64,000 bases of DNA from HGM11368 sp051883455 (GTDB lineage: Bacteria > Bacillota > Clostridia > Christensenellales > UBA3700), in the NCBI GenBank assembly GCA_051883455.1, contig JBJETT010000004.1:208490-272489 (forward strand), given 5' to 3'. Below are positions 33,505 to 42,305 of this stretch, piece after piece (position 1 is the first letter of the stretch; the number at the start of each line of letters is the position of its first letter). Made by a program: the position numbers and the translations under genes. The notes beneath the pieces are model-generated. The model saw only the letters and a program-made list of their open reading frames with translations, ran no database searches and was not told the origin of the DNA.

Positions 33505-34137
33505 ATGTCATATACCAAATCAGCTCAAAAGCTAGAACAAACCTATCAATTTATCAAAGATTTCGTTGCACGCAACAATTATCCGCCAAGCGTTAGAGAG
33601 ATTTGCTCGGTCGTAGGCTTCAAATCTACGGCTTCGGCACAATATTATCTTACCAAACTAGAAGAAAACGGCTTAATTCGCAAGTCTGACGGCAAAAATC
33701 GTACTATCGAGATAATGGACAACGATAGCACGCCTTCGCAAGACTTTGCCAAAGTTCCGTTTTTAGGCAATATCGCTGCAGGTGAACCTTTGCTTGCCGC
33801 AGTAGAAGTCGATCAAACCTACACTCTTCCAAGTGACTTTTTCCGCTACGATGACAAGAGCTTTTTGCTTAAGGTCAAAGGTAGTTCTATGATAGATATA
33901 GGTATATTAGACGGCGATATGGTGCTCATCAACGCCCAAAATACCGCCAACGACGGTGATATCATCGTTGCTCAAATCGACAACGAAGAAGTCACGCTTA
34001 AGAGGTTTTTCAAAGAAAAAGACCATATTAGACTTCATCCGGAGAATAGCTTTATGAGCGACATAATAGTAGAGCCTGACCACCAATTCCGCATTTTGGG
34101 CGTTATATCGGGCTTATTGCGCAACCAATTTAGATAA
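33505..34137 (+). CDS. lexA: LexA repressor
   Basis: A 210-residue SOS repressor. The N-terminal winged helix includes NYPPSVREICSVVGFKSTASAQYYLTKLEENG. The self-cleavage site Ala-Gly lies in GNIAAGEPL; the catalytic Ser is in KGSSMIDIGILDGD and the Lys in NEEVTLKRF. The Shine-Dalgarno AAGGAG precedes ATG 33505. It has its own promoter with a likely operator and a terminator. Confidence 0.96.
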   Translation: MSYTKSAQKLEQTYQFIKDFVARNNYPPSVREICSVVGFKSTASAQYYLTKLEENGLIRKSDGKNRTIEIMDNDSTPSQDFAKVPFLGNIAAGEPLLAAVEVDQTYTLPSDFFRYDDKSFLLKVKGSSMIDIGILDGDMVLINAQNTANDGDIIVAQIDNEEVTLKRFFKEKDHIRLHPENSFMSDIIVEPDHQFRILGVISGLLRNQFR

Positions 34138-34166
34138 TATCAATAACAACCTTGATAGTATAATTT

Positions 34167-34189
34167 AACCGCCTGAGTAAGGCGGTTTT
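34167..34189. terminator. Terminator between lexA and the methionine gamma-lyase family gene
   Basis: AACCGCCT (34167-34174) pairs with AGGCGGTT (34180-34187), loop GAGTA, followed by T5. It serves lexA. Confidence 0.85.
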
Positions 34190-34237
34190 TCATTTGTTTG
34201 CTATAGCGAATAACGTTTCTACAAGGCAATATTACAA

Positions 34238-35482
34238 TTACTTAGTTGCTTTGATTTTCAATACCTTATCCAAACAATAAGATACTGCGATTTTGCCGTG
34301 TTCATAGGTCAAACCACCTTGCACGTAAGCAATATAGGGCTCTTTGATTGGAGAATCGGCTGACAATTCTATACTAGCGCCCCCTACGAAAGTGCCTGCC
34401 GCCATAATAACTTTGTCCTCATATCCCGGCATATCCCACGCATAAGGCACGACGTTGCTATCTATTGGCGAAACTTCCTGTATCGACCTTACGAACGCAA
34501 CCAATTCTTCTTCGGTATCGAACTTAATCGACCTAATGATATCGTTGCATTTATCGCAAGGCTTAGGCATAGTATTGTATCCTACGTCACTAAAAACTTG
34601 TCCAAATAGTAAAGAAGTCTTGACTGCTTGAGCCACGACGTGAGGCGCAAGGAACAAACCTTGATAAAAATCCTTGTACCCGTAAGCGTAACTACCTACT
34701 TCCATGCCGATAGACGGCGCAGTAAGACGATAGCTGATTTTTTCTATGAGGTCGGCTCTACCGCACACGTAACCGCCCGTTGGAGCAATACCACCGCCAA
34801 TATTCTTTATCATCGAACCTGCGGTCACGTCCACGCCGACAGCCGTCGGCTCAAAGGTGTCGATAAATTCGCCGTAGCAGTTGTCACACATAACGATAGT
34901 ATCCGGATTGATAGATTTGACCAACGTAGCTACCTTTCCAATTTGCTCGACAGTCAAAGCGTCGCGCCACTCGTAGCCTCTCGACCTACCGACAAATACC
35001 AATTTTGTGTCATTATCCACGGCTTTTTCTATATTTTCCCAGTCAAAATCGCCGTTTTTCAATTCAACTTGTTGATATTTTACGCCCAAATCTTTCAGCG
35101 AGCCGATATTGTCGCCGTTTATCACGGTTTGCAAAGTGTCGTAAGGACTGCCGGTCACCGACAGCATTTTATCGCCTCTGCCAAGCAAAGAAAACAACGT
35201 CAACGACAATGCGTGCGTGCCCGAAACAATCAACGGACTGACGATGGCGCTTTGAGCTCCAAAGAGCTCGGCAAAGACCTTGCACAGCGTATCTCTACCT
35301 ATATCGTCGTAGCCGTAGCCGTTGGTAGGCGCAAAGTGTCTTTGTCCAAGGTTGTTGCTTCTAAAAGCGTCCAAGACTCTAGCTTGATTGACCAAAGCAA
35401 TCTCGTCCACTTCTTGGAATTGTTTTTTTAGTTTTTCTTCTGCTTGCGCCACTATTATTTTCGTTTGTTCTCCAAATTCCAT
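34238..35482 (-). CDS. PLP-dependent methionine gamma-lyase family protein (YnbB-like)
   Basis: A 414-residue pyridoxal-phosphate enzyme of the group once called aluminium-resistance protein. The N-terminal region FRSNNLGQRHFAPTNGYGYDDIGRDTL is characteristic, and the PLP lysine is in DVTAGSMIKNIGGGIAPTGG. The physiological reaction is not well defined; a C-S lyase activity is assumed. It lies directly downstream of miaA, as ynbB lies near miaA in B. subtilis, with ten bases between the genes. Confidence 0.88.
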   Translation of the reverse strand: MEFGEQTKIIVAQAEEKLKKQFQEVDEIALVNQARVLDAFRSNNLGQRHFAPTNGYGYDDIGRDTLCKVFAELFGAQSAIVSPLIVSGTHALSLTLFSLLGRGDKMLSVTGSPYDTLQTVINGDNIGSLKDLGVKYQQVELKNGDFDWENIEKAVDNDTKLVFVGRSRGYEWRDALTVEQIGKVATLVKSINPDTIVMCDNCYGEFIDTFEPTAVGVDVTAGSMIKNIGGGIAPTGGYVCGRADLIEKISYRLTAPSIGMEVGSYAYGYKDFYQGLFLAPHVVAQAVKTSLLFGQVFSDVGYNTMPKPCDKCNDIIRSIKFDTEEELVAFVRSIQEVSPIDSNVVPYAWDMPGYEDKVIMAAGTFVGGASIELSADSPIKEPYIAYVQGGLTYEHGKIAVSYCLDKVLKIKATK

Positions 35483-35491
35483 ATATTCCTC

Positions 35492-36412
35492 TCACTCTTT
35501 GCCATTTGCCCAATCGACAGCATATTGGATAGCCTCGCTAAAGCTGCTATCCACGTCAAAGTACCGTCCAAAATCATAGCGTTTTAGCCAGCTTATCTGT
35601 CTTTTTGCATAATGTCTACTATTGATTTTTATTTGATTTTTTACTTGTTCGAGATCGCACTTGCCGTCAAAATAATCTCTAAACTCTTTGTAGCCAATGG
35701 CTTGCATACTTTGACAGTCCCAATCGGCTAGTCCTTCGCCAATTATACGCTTTACCTCATCGACGAGTCCTAATCGCCACATCTCATCCACGCGCTTGTC
35801 AATTCTCTCGTACGTTTCATTTCTATCTCTACCTATCACGATAAGGCAGATATTGTAGTCTTGGTTTCTCTTACGCTCTTGTCTATCCGACTTGACTCCA
35901 CCCGTGCTATAATATATCTCCAAAGCCCTCAACAATCTCTTAGTATTGTTTGGGTGGATTTTTTCAGCGTCTATAGGGTCGAGACTTTTCAACAAATCGT
36001 GCATCTTTTGCGCGCCCTCGCTCTCCAATTCTTTCTTGAGTTTTTCTCTCAAATTCTCGTCACCGTTGCAAAAGAAGGACAATTGATACACCAAAGAGTC
36101 GATATACAGTCCCGTTCCGCCCACCACGATAGCAATTTTTCCTTTTGCATGCAATTCGTCTATCACACGGGTAGCACGCTCGCGCCATTCGCTCACACTA
36201 AAGGGCTCGTTAGGCTCAACCACGTCTATCAAGTGATGCTTGACTCCTTGCATTTGACTAGTTGTTATCTTAGCAGTTCCAACGTCCAAGCCTTTATAAA
36301 TTTGCATACTGTCGCAAGAAATAACTTCGGTATCAAGAATTTTTGCAAGCTCAACGCCCAAGTCGCTCTTCCCGCTAGCTGTAGCCCCGGCAACGATGAT
36401 AACTTTGTTCAT
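35492..36412 (-). CDS. miaA: tRNA dimethylallyltransferase MiaA
   Basis: A 306-residue enzyme adding the isopentenyl group to A37 of tRNAs reading UNN codons. The P-loop GATASGKSDLGVELA, SCDSMQIYKGLDVGTAK, VGGTGLYIDSLVYQL and the C-terminal KINSRHYAKRQISWLKR are all present. It overlaps mutL by four bases. Its partner miaB is in the same cluster, three genes upstream. Confidence 0.96.
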   Translation of the reverse strand: MNKVIIVAGATASGKSDLGVELAKILDTEVISCDSMQIYKGLDVGTAKITTSQMQGVKHHLIDVVEPNEPFSVSEWRERATRVIDELHAKGKIAIVVGGTGLYIDSLVYQLSFFCNGDENLREKLKKELESEGAQKMHDLLKSLDPIDAEKIHPNNTKRLLRALEIYYSTGGVKSDRQERKRNQDYNICLIVIGRDRNETYERIDKRVDEMWRLGLVDEVKRIIGEGLADWDCQSMQAIGYKEFRDYFDGKCDLEQVKNQIKINSRHYAKRQISWLKRYDFGRYFDVDSSFSEAIQYAVDWANGKE

Positions 36413-38316
36413 ACAATCCTCTTAAACATTTTGTCCAAATCATTGCGAGACAATCTTATAAGCGCAGGTCTACCGTGAGGACATTGCGTAGGCACGCCGT
36501 TTTGCATACTAGCTATCAATGACTTGATTTGCTCGTTGGTCAGCTTATCGCCCGCCTTGATTGCAGACTTACAAGCTGTCATCGCCAGTTTGTCCTTGAT
36601 AAGGTCTGATTGTTTGGTGCTCTCAACGACTTTTCTTTCGTTGACAACGTCGGCAAAAAACTTGTCAAGGTTGATACTAGACAATACGGCAGGCACAGCG
36701 TTAATCTTGTAGCTAAGTCCGCCAAACTCTTCAATCTCAAAGCCTATAGCTATAAGACTTTCGCTTATAGATTCCATATATTCGAATTGGCTTGGATTGC
36801 AATCAAATACGTAAGGCACCAACAAAGGCTGTTTCGATACGTCGCCGTTATCAATTTTTTCTTTCAATTGGTCGTAGAGATAGCGCTCGTGGCAAGCGTG
36901 TTGGTCAATGATATAAGCGTAACGTTGATATTCGAGCACAAGATACGTATCAAAAAGTTGACCCAAAATTTTCAATTCTTCATCTTGATTTTCGCATAAC
37001 TCTAATTTATATTGATTAAATTTTTCAACGTTTACACTTATGTGTCCGTTGTTGTCGCCAACTTTTCTAAGCGACGAAGTATCGCTATATCTATATTGAT
37101 TGTCGCCGCAATCGACCAAAGTTTTTTGTTTTTCTATGGCTTGTTTCAGCTCACGTTCATTTGACGATTGAGTCAAATCCGTCCCTATGCTCTCACTGCC
37201 GTTTTTGTCAAAAATATAATCAATGCTTATATTATTTTTAGAAAAACTATAGATAGTTTTTTCTGCATTATTTTGCGTATTTTCGGTGCTTTCAGCCTTG
37301 ATATTGGCATTATCAAACAAAGTTATGAGCTTTTCGTCGTCAGCCAAAGCTTCTTCAACGGCGTGATAAACTCTAGAGAATATTTGTTGAGAATTAGCAA
37401 ATCTAACCTCTTTTTTGTTTGGGTGCACGTTGACGTCAACCTCGTCAAAAGGCATGATTATATTGATTACAAATATCGGATAGCACCTTGTCATCAACCT
37501 ATTACCATAGGCTTGAGTAACTGCAGTTTGTACGGTAGTAGACTCTACCGTTCTACCGTTGACCACTATGGTTTGGCTATTGCGATTGTGTTTATATACC
37601 GTCTTGTCACCAACGTAGCCGTATACCCTAATATTTCCTTGAGATTTATCAAAAGGTAACATTTTGTTAGCAATATCAGTACCGAAAATCTCAAAAATCG
37701 AGTTTTCAAGTCCTCTATTTGTATCAAAAATCACCTTTCCGTCGCAATAGTAGCTAAATTTTACGTCAGGATTGGCAAATATCAAGTCAATCATCACTTG
37801 CGTTACGCTAGCCTCTTCGGCTTTAGGTTTTTTGAGGAATTTTCGTCTGACGGGGGTATTAAAAAATAGATTTGACACGGTTATCTTCGTGCCCGTAGAC
37901 ATACCAACCTCACCACAATCGCCCACTTGAGAGCCGTTGACGTTGATACGATATCCTACCTCGTCGTCAGCAGTCTTACTTGCAATCTCCACTTGAGCTA
38001 CGGCAGTAATCGAAGCAAGCGCCTCGCCTCTAAATCCAAGCGTAGCAATCTCGTCCAAGTCGGTAGCCTTGGCAATCTTGGACGTAGTATGAGGCAGATA
38101 ACATATATTCATATCTTCCCTATCAATACCCGACCCGTTATCTATTACGGAAATCTTAGCAAGTCCGCCCTCTTCTATCGACACAATTATTTCGTTAGCA
38201 CCCGCGTCAATAGAGTTTTCGACCAATTCTTTGACTACCGAGGCAGGTCTTTCGACCACCTCGCCTGCGGATATGAGATTGTATACCGATTTGTCTAATA
38301 TATTGATTTTTGCCAT
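36409..38316 (-). CDS. mutL: DNA mismatch repair protein MutL
   Basis: A 635-residue GHKL ATPase with C-terminal endonuclease domain. ATPase motifs are VENSIDAGANEI, VIDNGSGIDREDM and LGFRGEALASI; FFNTPVRRKFLKK follows. The endonuclease region shows IIDQHACHERYLYDQL, where the final Glu of the usual DQHAxxExxxxE is Asp. It ends with the typical CPHGRPALIRLSR zinc-site motif. It lies between mutS and miaA. Confidence 0.95.
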   Translation of the reverse strand: MAKINILDKSVYNLISAGEVVERPASVVKELVENSIDAGANEIIVSIEEGGLAKISVIDNGSGIDREDMNICYLPHTTSKIAKATDLDEIATLGFRGEALASITAVAQVEIASKTADDEVGYRINVNGSQVGDCGEVGMSTGTKITVSNLFFNTPVRRKFLKKPKAEEASVTQVMIDLIFANPDVKFSYYCDGKVIFDTNRGLENSIFEIFGTDIANKMLPFDKSQGNIRVYGYVGDKTVYKHNRNSQTIVVNGRTVESTTVQTAVTQAYGNRLMTRCYPIFVINIIMPFDEVDVNVHPNKKEVRFANSQQIFSRVYHAVEEALADDEKLITLFDNANIKAESTENTQNNAEKTIYSFSKNNISIDYIFDKNGSESIGTDLTQSSNERELKQAIEKQKTLVDCGDNQYRYSDTSSLRKVGDNNGHISVNVEKFNQYKLELCENQDEELKILGQLFDTYLVLEYQRYAYIIDQHACHERYLYDQLKEKIDNGDVSKQPLLVPYVFDCNPSQFEYMESISESLIAIGFEIEEFGGLSYKINAVPAVLSSINLDKFFADVVNERKVVESTKQSDLIKDKLAMTACKSAIKAGDKLTNEQIKSLIASMQNGVPTQCPHGRPALIRLSRNDLDKMFKRIV

Positions 38317-38317
38317 A

Positions 38318-40939
38318 TTATTCCTTTACCATATTCACTAGTTCAGTCAATTTTATCAGTGCTTGTAGCGGAGTCAAGGTCTCGGTTTCTATATTCTTCA
38401 GTTCCTTGACGACGGCTAGGGTTTTGTTTTCTTCATCCACCTTTTTAGCTTCGGCAATGAGCGGCAACTCTTCTTCCTTATGCGTAGTCAGTGGATTTTC
38501 TTCCAAGATTTTGGATATATCCTTAGCTCTGGCAATTACGCCCTTAGGAAGTCCCGCGAGCTTAGCCACTTCTATACCAAAGCTCTTATTAGTTCCACCC
38601 CTCACTATTCGGTGCAAAAATATAATTCCCTTATCCCTCTCGGTTGCCAAAATTTTGTAGTTTTTGACTCCTTCGAGCCACCCTTCCAATTCCGTCAACT
38701 CGTGATAGTGGGTAGAAAACATAGTCTTACACCTAATGCGTTTGTTGATATCTTCCGTCACGGCTCTAGCTATTGCAAGTCCGTCGAAGGTAGACGTACC
38801 TCTACCAATCTCGTCCAAAACCAATAGACTTCTAAAGGTAGCGTTTTGCAGAATAGTTGCCACCTCAACCATTTCTACCATAAATGTACTTTGTCCGTAC
38901 GCCAAGTCGTCGCTCGCACCGATGCGCGTAAAAATTCTGTCTGTAATGGATATTTTCGCCGATTTTGCAGGCACGAAAGAGCCGACATGCGCCATAATGA
39001 CTATCAAAGCCACTTGTCGCATATACGTACTTTTTCCCGCCATGTTAGGACCGGTAATTATCATCGTACGATTTTGATTGTTGTCCAGCAAGGTGTCGTT
39101 GGGCACGAAAGACCCTCTATTGGATATCTTTTCCACTACGGGGTGTCTGCCCTCGATTATCTCGATACTTTCTACCTCGTCGCCAATATTAGGCTTGACG
39201 TAATTGCCCGCTATAGCTACTTTTGCAAAGGATAACAAGGTATCTACGACGGCAACTGCCCTCGCACTTGCAAGCATCTTCGACACGACTTCGAGCAGTT
39301 TCAGCTTGATTTCTTCAAATATTTTGAGCTCTAGCGCAATAGCTTTTTCTTGCGCGCCGAGCAGTTTATCTTCGATTTCTTTCAACTCTTGAGTGATATA
39401 TCTTTCACCGTTTGTGAGAGTTTGCTTGCGTTGATATCTAAAAGGCACCTTGTCTACTTGCCCCTTGCTCACTTCGATATAATATCCAAAGACCTTGTTA
39501 TAGCCTATCTTCAAGGTCTTGATGCCCGTCTCTTCCTTTTCTTTGGCTTCCAGTTCGCTGAGCCACAGCTTACCTTGCGAGCCTGCCGTGCGATATTCGT
39601 CCAGCTGCCTATTGTAGCCTTTTTTTACAAATCCTCCGTCCTTGACTACGCTAGGAGGATTGTCGTCTATGGCTTGCTCTACGAGAACGGCAATATCTTC
39701 TAAGGTATCAATCTGTTGCATGCAATCTTTTAGCAGTCGGCTATTTGTACACTTTAACAAGGATTTTACCGTAGGCAAGGCTTGCAAAGATTGTTTTATA
39801 GCCACGAAGTCACGCGGATTGGTATTGCCGTAAGCAACTCTAGAGGCTAGTCTTTCTAGATCTCTTACGCCAGATAAACTCTCTACAAGGTTGTTTCTCA
39901 CCTTGTTATTTTCTATCAATTCTTGCACGCTATCTAGCCTAGCGTTGATGCGCTTGCTATCTCTAAGAGGTTGTTCAATCCACCTTCTTAGGTTTCTTGC
40001 GCCCATATTGGTTGATGTTTGGTCAAGTACCCACAGCAGCGTTGCTTTCTTAGAGCCGTCTCTCACCGAAGCGGTAAGCTCGAGGCTTCTTCTCGTATTG
40101 GCGTCCATCACCAAAAATCTATTGGTCGTCACGTATTTGATATCGTCTATGTGAGGCAAAGCACGCTTTTGAGTTTCGCTTAGATAATTGACAATAGCGC
40201 CCGCAGCGCCTATCGCAAGCTTTTTGTCGTCAAACTCATACTTTGCCAGAGTTGCTACTTTCAACTGATTAGCAAGAGCCTTGTATGCCGTGTCGTAGTC
40301 AAACGCCCATTCCGAATATTCTTGCGCTCTAGGTAGCTTGCCCATTCTCACCGATTGGCTGTTTTTCAAAGCATCACACGCTACGTGATTGGCGATAATC
40401 TCTTTTGGCGACAACGTAGACAGCATATCTTCCACTTCACCAATCTCTACGCCGCTATCCTTTGCCTTAGATTGCGTCGCGCAAAACTCACCCGTCGACA
40501 AATCCACCCAAGCAATGGCAAAACTATTTTTATCCATGTTGGCGCAAGCAAGATAGTTGTTAGCCTTTTCTTTCAAGATATTTTCTTCTACCACTGTACC
40601 CGGCGTAATTACTCTCACTACGTCACGCTCAACCATACCCTTGCTAGTAGCCGGGTCGGAGAGCTGTTCGCATATCGCCACTTTGTAGCCTTTGTCGATC
40701 AGTCTAGATATATAACTCTCAACGGCGTGATAAGGTACACCGCACATAGGCGCACGTTTTTCTAGTCCGCAATCTCTTCCCGTCAAGGTGAGGTCAAGCT
40801 CTCTCGAGGCAACTTCCGCATCCTCAAAAAACATCTCGTAAAAGTCGCCGAGTCTAAAGAACACAAGGCAATCCTTATACTTTTCTTTTAGCGACATATA
40901 AAAATTCATCATCGGTGAAAGAGCCATACTATTCCTCAA
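38318..40939 (-). CDS. mutS: DNA mismatch repair protein MutS
   Basis: An 873-residue mismatch sensor. The mismatch-reading Phe-x-Glu motif is in RLGDFYEMFFEDA; the ATPase has Walker A GPNMAGKSTYMRQVALI and Walker B LLVLDEIGRGTSTFDGLAIARA. Full length, with the C-terminal dimerisation tail. It overlaps miaB by 11 bp and ends one base before mutL begins, so the repair pair is co-transcribed. Confidence 0.97.
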   Translation of the reverse strand: MRNSMALSPMMNFYMSLKEKYKDCLVFFRLGDFYEMFFEDAEVASRELDLTLTGRDCGLEKRAPMCGVPYHAVESYISRLIDKGYKVAICEQLSDPATSKGMVERDVVRVITPGTVVEENILKEKANNYLACANMDKNSFAIAWVDLSTGEFCATQSKAKDSGVEIGEVEDMLSTLSPKEIIANHVACDALKNSQSVRMGKLPRAQEYSEWAFDYDTAYKALANQLKVATLAKYEFDDKKLAIGAAGAIVNYLSETQKRALPHIDDIKYVTTNRFLVMDANTRRSLELTASVRDGSKKATLLWVLDQTSTNMGARNLRRWIEQPLRDSKRINARLDSVQELIENNKVRNNLVESLSGVRDLERLASRVAYGNTNPRDFVAIKQSLQALPTVKSLLKCTNSRLLKDCMQQIDTLEDIAVLVEQAIDDNPPSVVKDGGFVKKGYNRQLDEYRTAGSQGKLWLSELEAKEKEETGIKTLKIGYNKVFGYYIEVSKGQVDKVPFRYQRKQTLTNGERYITQELKEIEDKLLGAQEKAIALELKIFEEIKLKLLEVVSKMLASARAVAVVDTLLSFAKVAIAGNYVKPNIGDEVESIEIIEGRHPVVEKISNRGSFVPNDTLLDNNQNRTMIITGPNMAGKSTYMRQVALIVIMAHVGSFVPAKSAKISITDRIFTRIGASDDLAYGQSTFMVEMVEVATILQNATFRSLLVLDEIGRGTSTFDGLAIARAVTEDINKRIRCKTMFSTHYHELTELEGWLEGVKNYKILATERDKGIIFLHRIVRGGTNKSFGIEVAKLAGLPKGVIARAKDISKILEENPLTTHKEEELPLIAEAKKVDEENKTLAVVKELKNIETETLTPLQALIKLTELVNMVKE

Positions 40940-42254
40940 CTTTTCCGTACAAAACGGCTGATTTTGACTTAACTACTTTTACGTTTACGAACTTACCCAC
41001 CATCGAGCTATCTCCCTCGAAGTTGACGAGTCTGCCTGAGTCGGTTCTACCCATAACGTAACCGTCTAGTTTGTCGTTAACGTCCTCGCACAACACTTCA
41101 AAGGTCTTATTTTCGTATCCTTTAGAGAGCTTTGCAGTAATCTCGTTTTGTACTTCGATTAGTTTCATAATTCTCTCTTTGGACACGCTAGCGGGCACTT
41201 GTGGCATTTTGGCGGCTACAGTGCCTCGTCTTACCGAATACACGAAGGTAAATGCAGTCGAAAACTCAACCCTCTTCACTATATCCAAGGTATCCTCGAA
41301 GTCCTTATCCTCTTCGTACGGGAAGCCCACCATAATATCGGTTGTAATTCCGCAATCGGGTATCTTAGACCTGATATCGTCAACCACTTTGAGATAATAA
41401 TCTCTCGTATAGTGCCTATTCATCAGCTTAAGTATCTTGTCCGAGCCCGACTGAATAGGTAGATGGATATTGTTACATATACTCTTACTGCCAGCAATTA
41501 TATCCACCACGTCGGGACTCAAATCCTTAGGGTGCGAGGTCATAAATCTCACTCTATGCTTGGTATAATCGTCCAATTTTGCAATTTCTTCCAGCAGTTT
41601 CGCAAAGTTTTCGCCGTTTTGCAGGTTACTTCCGTATGAATTGACGTTTTGACCGAGCAAAGTAATCTCTTGATATCCTTGGTCAAGTAAGGACTTAAAT
41701 TCGTCCAATATATCGCTCATTTTTCGGCTTCTCTCTCTACCTCTAACGTAAGGAACGATGCAATAAGTGCAAAAATTATTGCAACCGTACATAATATTGA
41801 GCCATGCGTTAGTACCGCTGGTGCGATAGATTGGCTGATTTTCCACTATAGAGGGATTTTCGCTAGGGTCAATCAAGATCGACCTTTTGCGCGTATTAAT
41901 TCTCTTTTCTATACACTCTCCGAGCTTGTCGATATTGTTAGTGCCCAATATTACGTCGACGAAAGGAAATTTCTTCTTTAGCTCGCTAGCGGCGTTATCT
42001 TGTTGAGTCATGCACCCTACGACTGCAACGATAAGCTCGGGTCTACTCTTTTTCAAGTGTTTAATTGCGCCGATATTGCCTAGTGCGTGTTGCTCTGCAT
42101 TATCTCTAATACAGCAAGTATTGAAGACGATGACGTCGGCTTCTTCACAGCTTTGACACTCGCTATATCCCATATATTCCAACGTGCCGGCAATTTTCTC
42201 CGACTCGTGAACGTTCATTTGGCATCCGTAAGTAATAATTTTATATTTTTGCAT
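40929..42254 (-). CDS. miaB: tRNA-2-methylthio-N6-isopentenyladenosine synthase MiaB
   Basis: A 441-residue radical-SAM methylthiotransferase that completes the hypermodification begun by MiaA. The N-terminal UPF0004 domain supplies three cysteines (YGCQMN, FNTCCIRD, VVGCM); the radical SAM motif is GCNNFCTYCIVPYVRG; a TRAM domain closes the protein. It is first in the miaB-mutS-mutL-miaA cluster. No Shine-Dalgarno precedes ATG; a promoter with leaderless geometry does. Confidence 0.96.
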   Translation of the reverse strand: MQKYKIITYGCQMNVHESEKIAGTLEYMGYSECQSCEEADVIVFNTCCIRDNAEQHALGNIGAIKHLKKSRPELIVAVVGCMTQQDNAASELKKKFPFVDVILGTNNIDKLGECIEKRINTRKRSILIDPSENPSIVENQPIYRTSGTNAWLNIMYGCNNFCTYCIVPYVRGRERSRKMSDILDEFKSLLDQGYQEITLLGQNVNSYGSNLQNGENFAKLLEEIAKLDDYTKHRVRFMTSHPKDLSPDVVDIIAGSKSICNNIHLPIQSGSDKILKLMNRHYTRDYYLKVVDDIRSKIPDCGITTDIMVGFPYEEDKDFEDTLDIVKRVEFSTAFTFVYSVRRGTVAAKMPQVPASVSKERIMKLIEVQNEITAKLSKGYENKTFEVLCEDVNDKLDGYVMGRTDSGRLVNFEGDSSMVGKFVNVKVVKSKSAVLYGKVEE

Positions 42255-42260
42255 ACAACA

Positions 42261-42289
42261 AGTATAACTAAAATCTCAAAAAAATTCAA
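42261..42289 (-). promoter_or_regulatory. miaB promoter, leaderless geometry
   Basis: On the minus strand TTGAAT (42289-42284), 17-bp spacer, TATACT (42266-42261), then six bases and the ATG. It shares a 51-bp divergent intergenic region with the PBP gene. Confidence 0.6.
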
Positions 42290-42290
42290 G

Positions 42291-42299
42291 TGGTATTAT
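42291..42299 (+). promoter_or_regulatory. Extended -10 of the PBP gene, leaderless geometry
   Basis: TGG-TATTAT (42291-42299) lies six bases before ATG 42306. No -35 match is found at the expected place, as is tolerable for extended -10 promoters. A TATAAT three bases before the ATG is too close to be the working -10 for this start. Confidence 0.4.
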
Positions 42300-42305
42300 A
42301 ATAAA

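Noticed and set aside
42087..42305. N-terminal extension of the PBP
   Set aside because: It overlaps miaB and adds residues before the Lys-rich start and membrane helix typical of class A PBPs.
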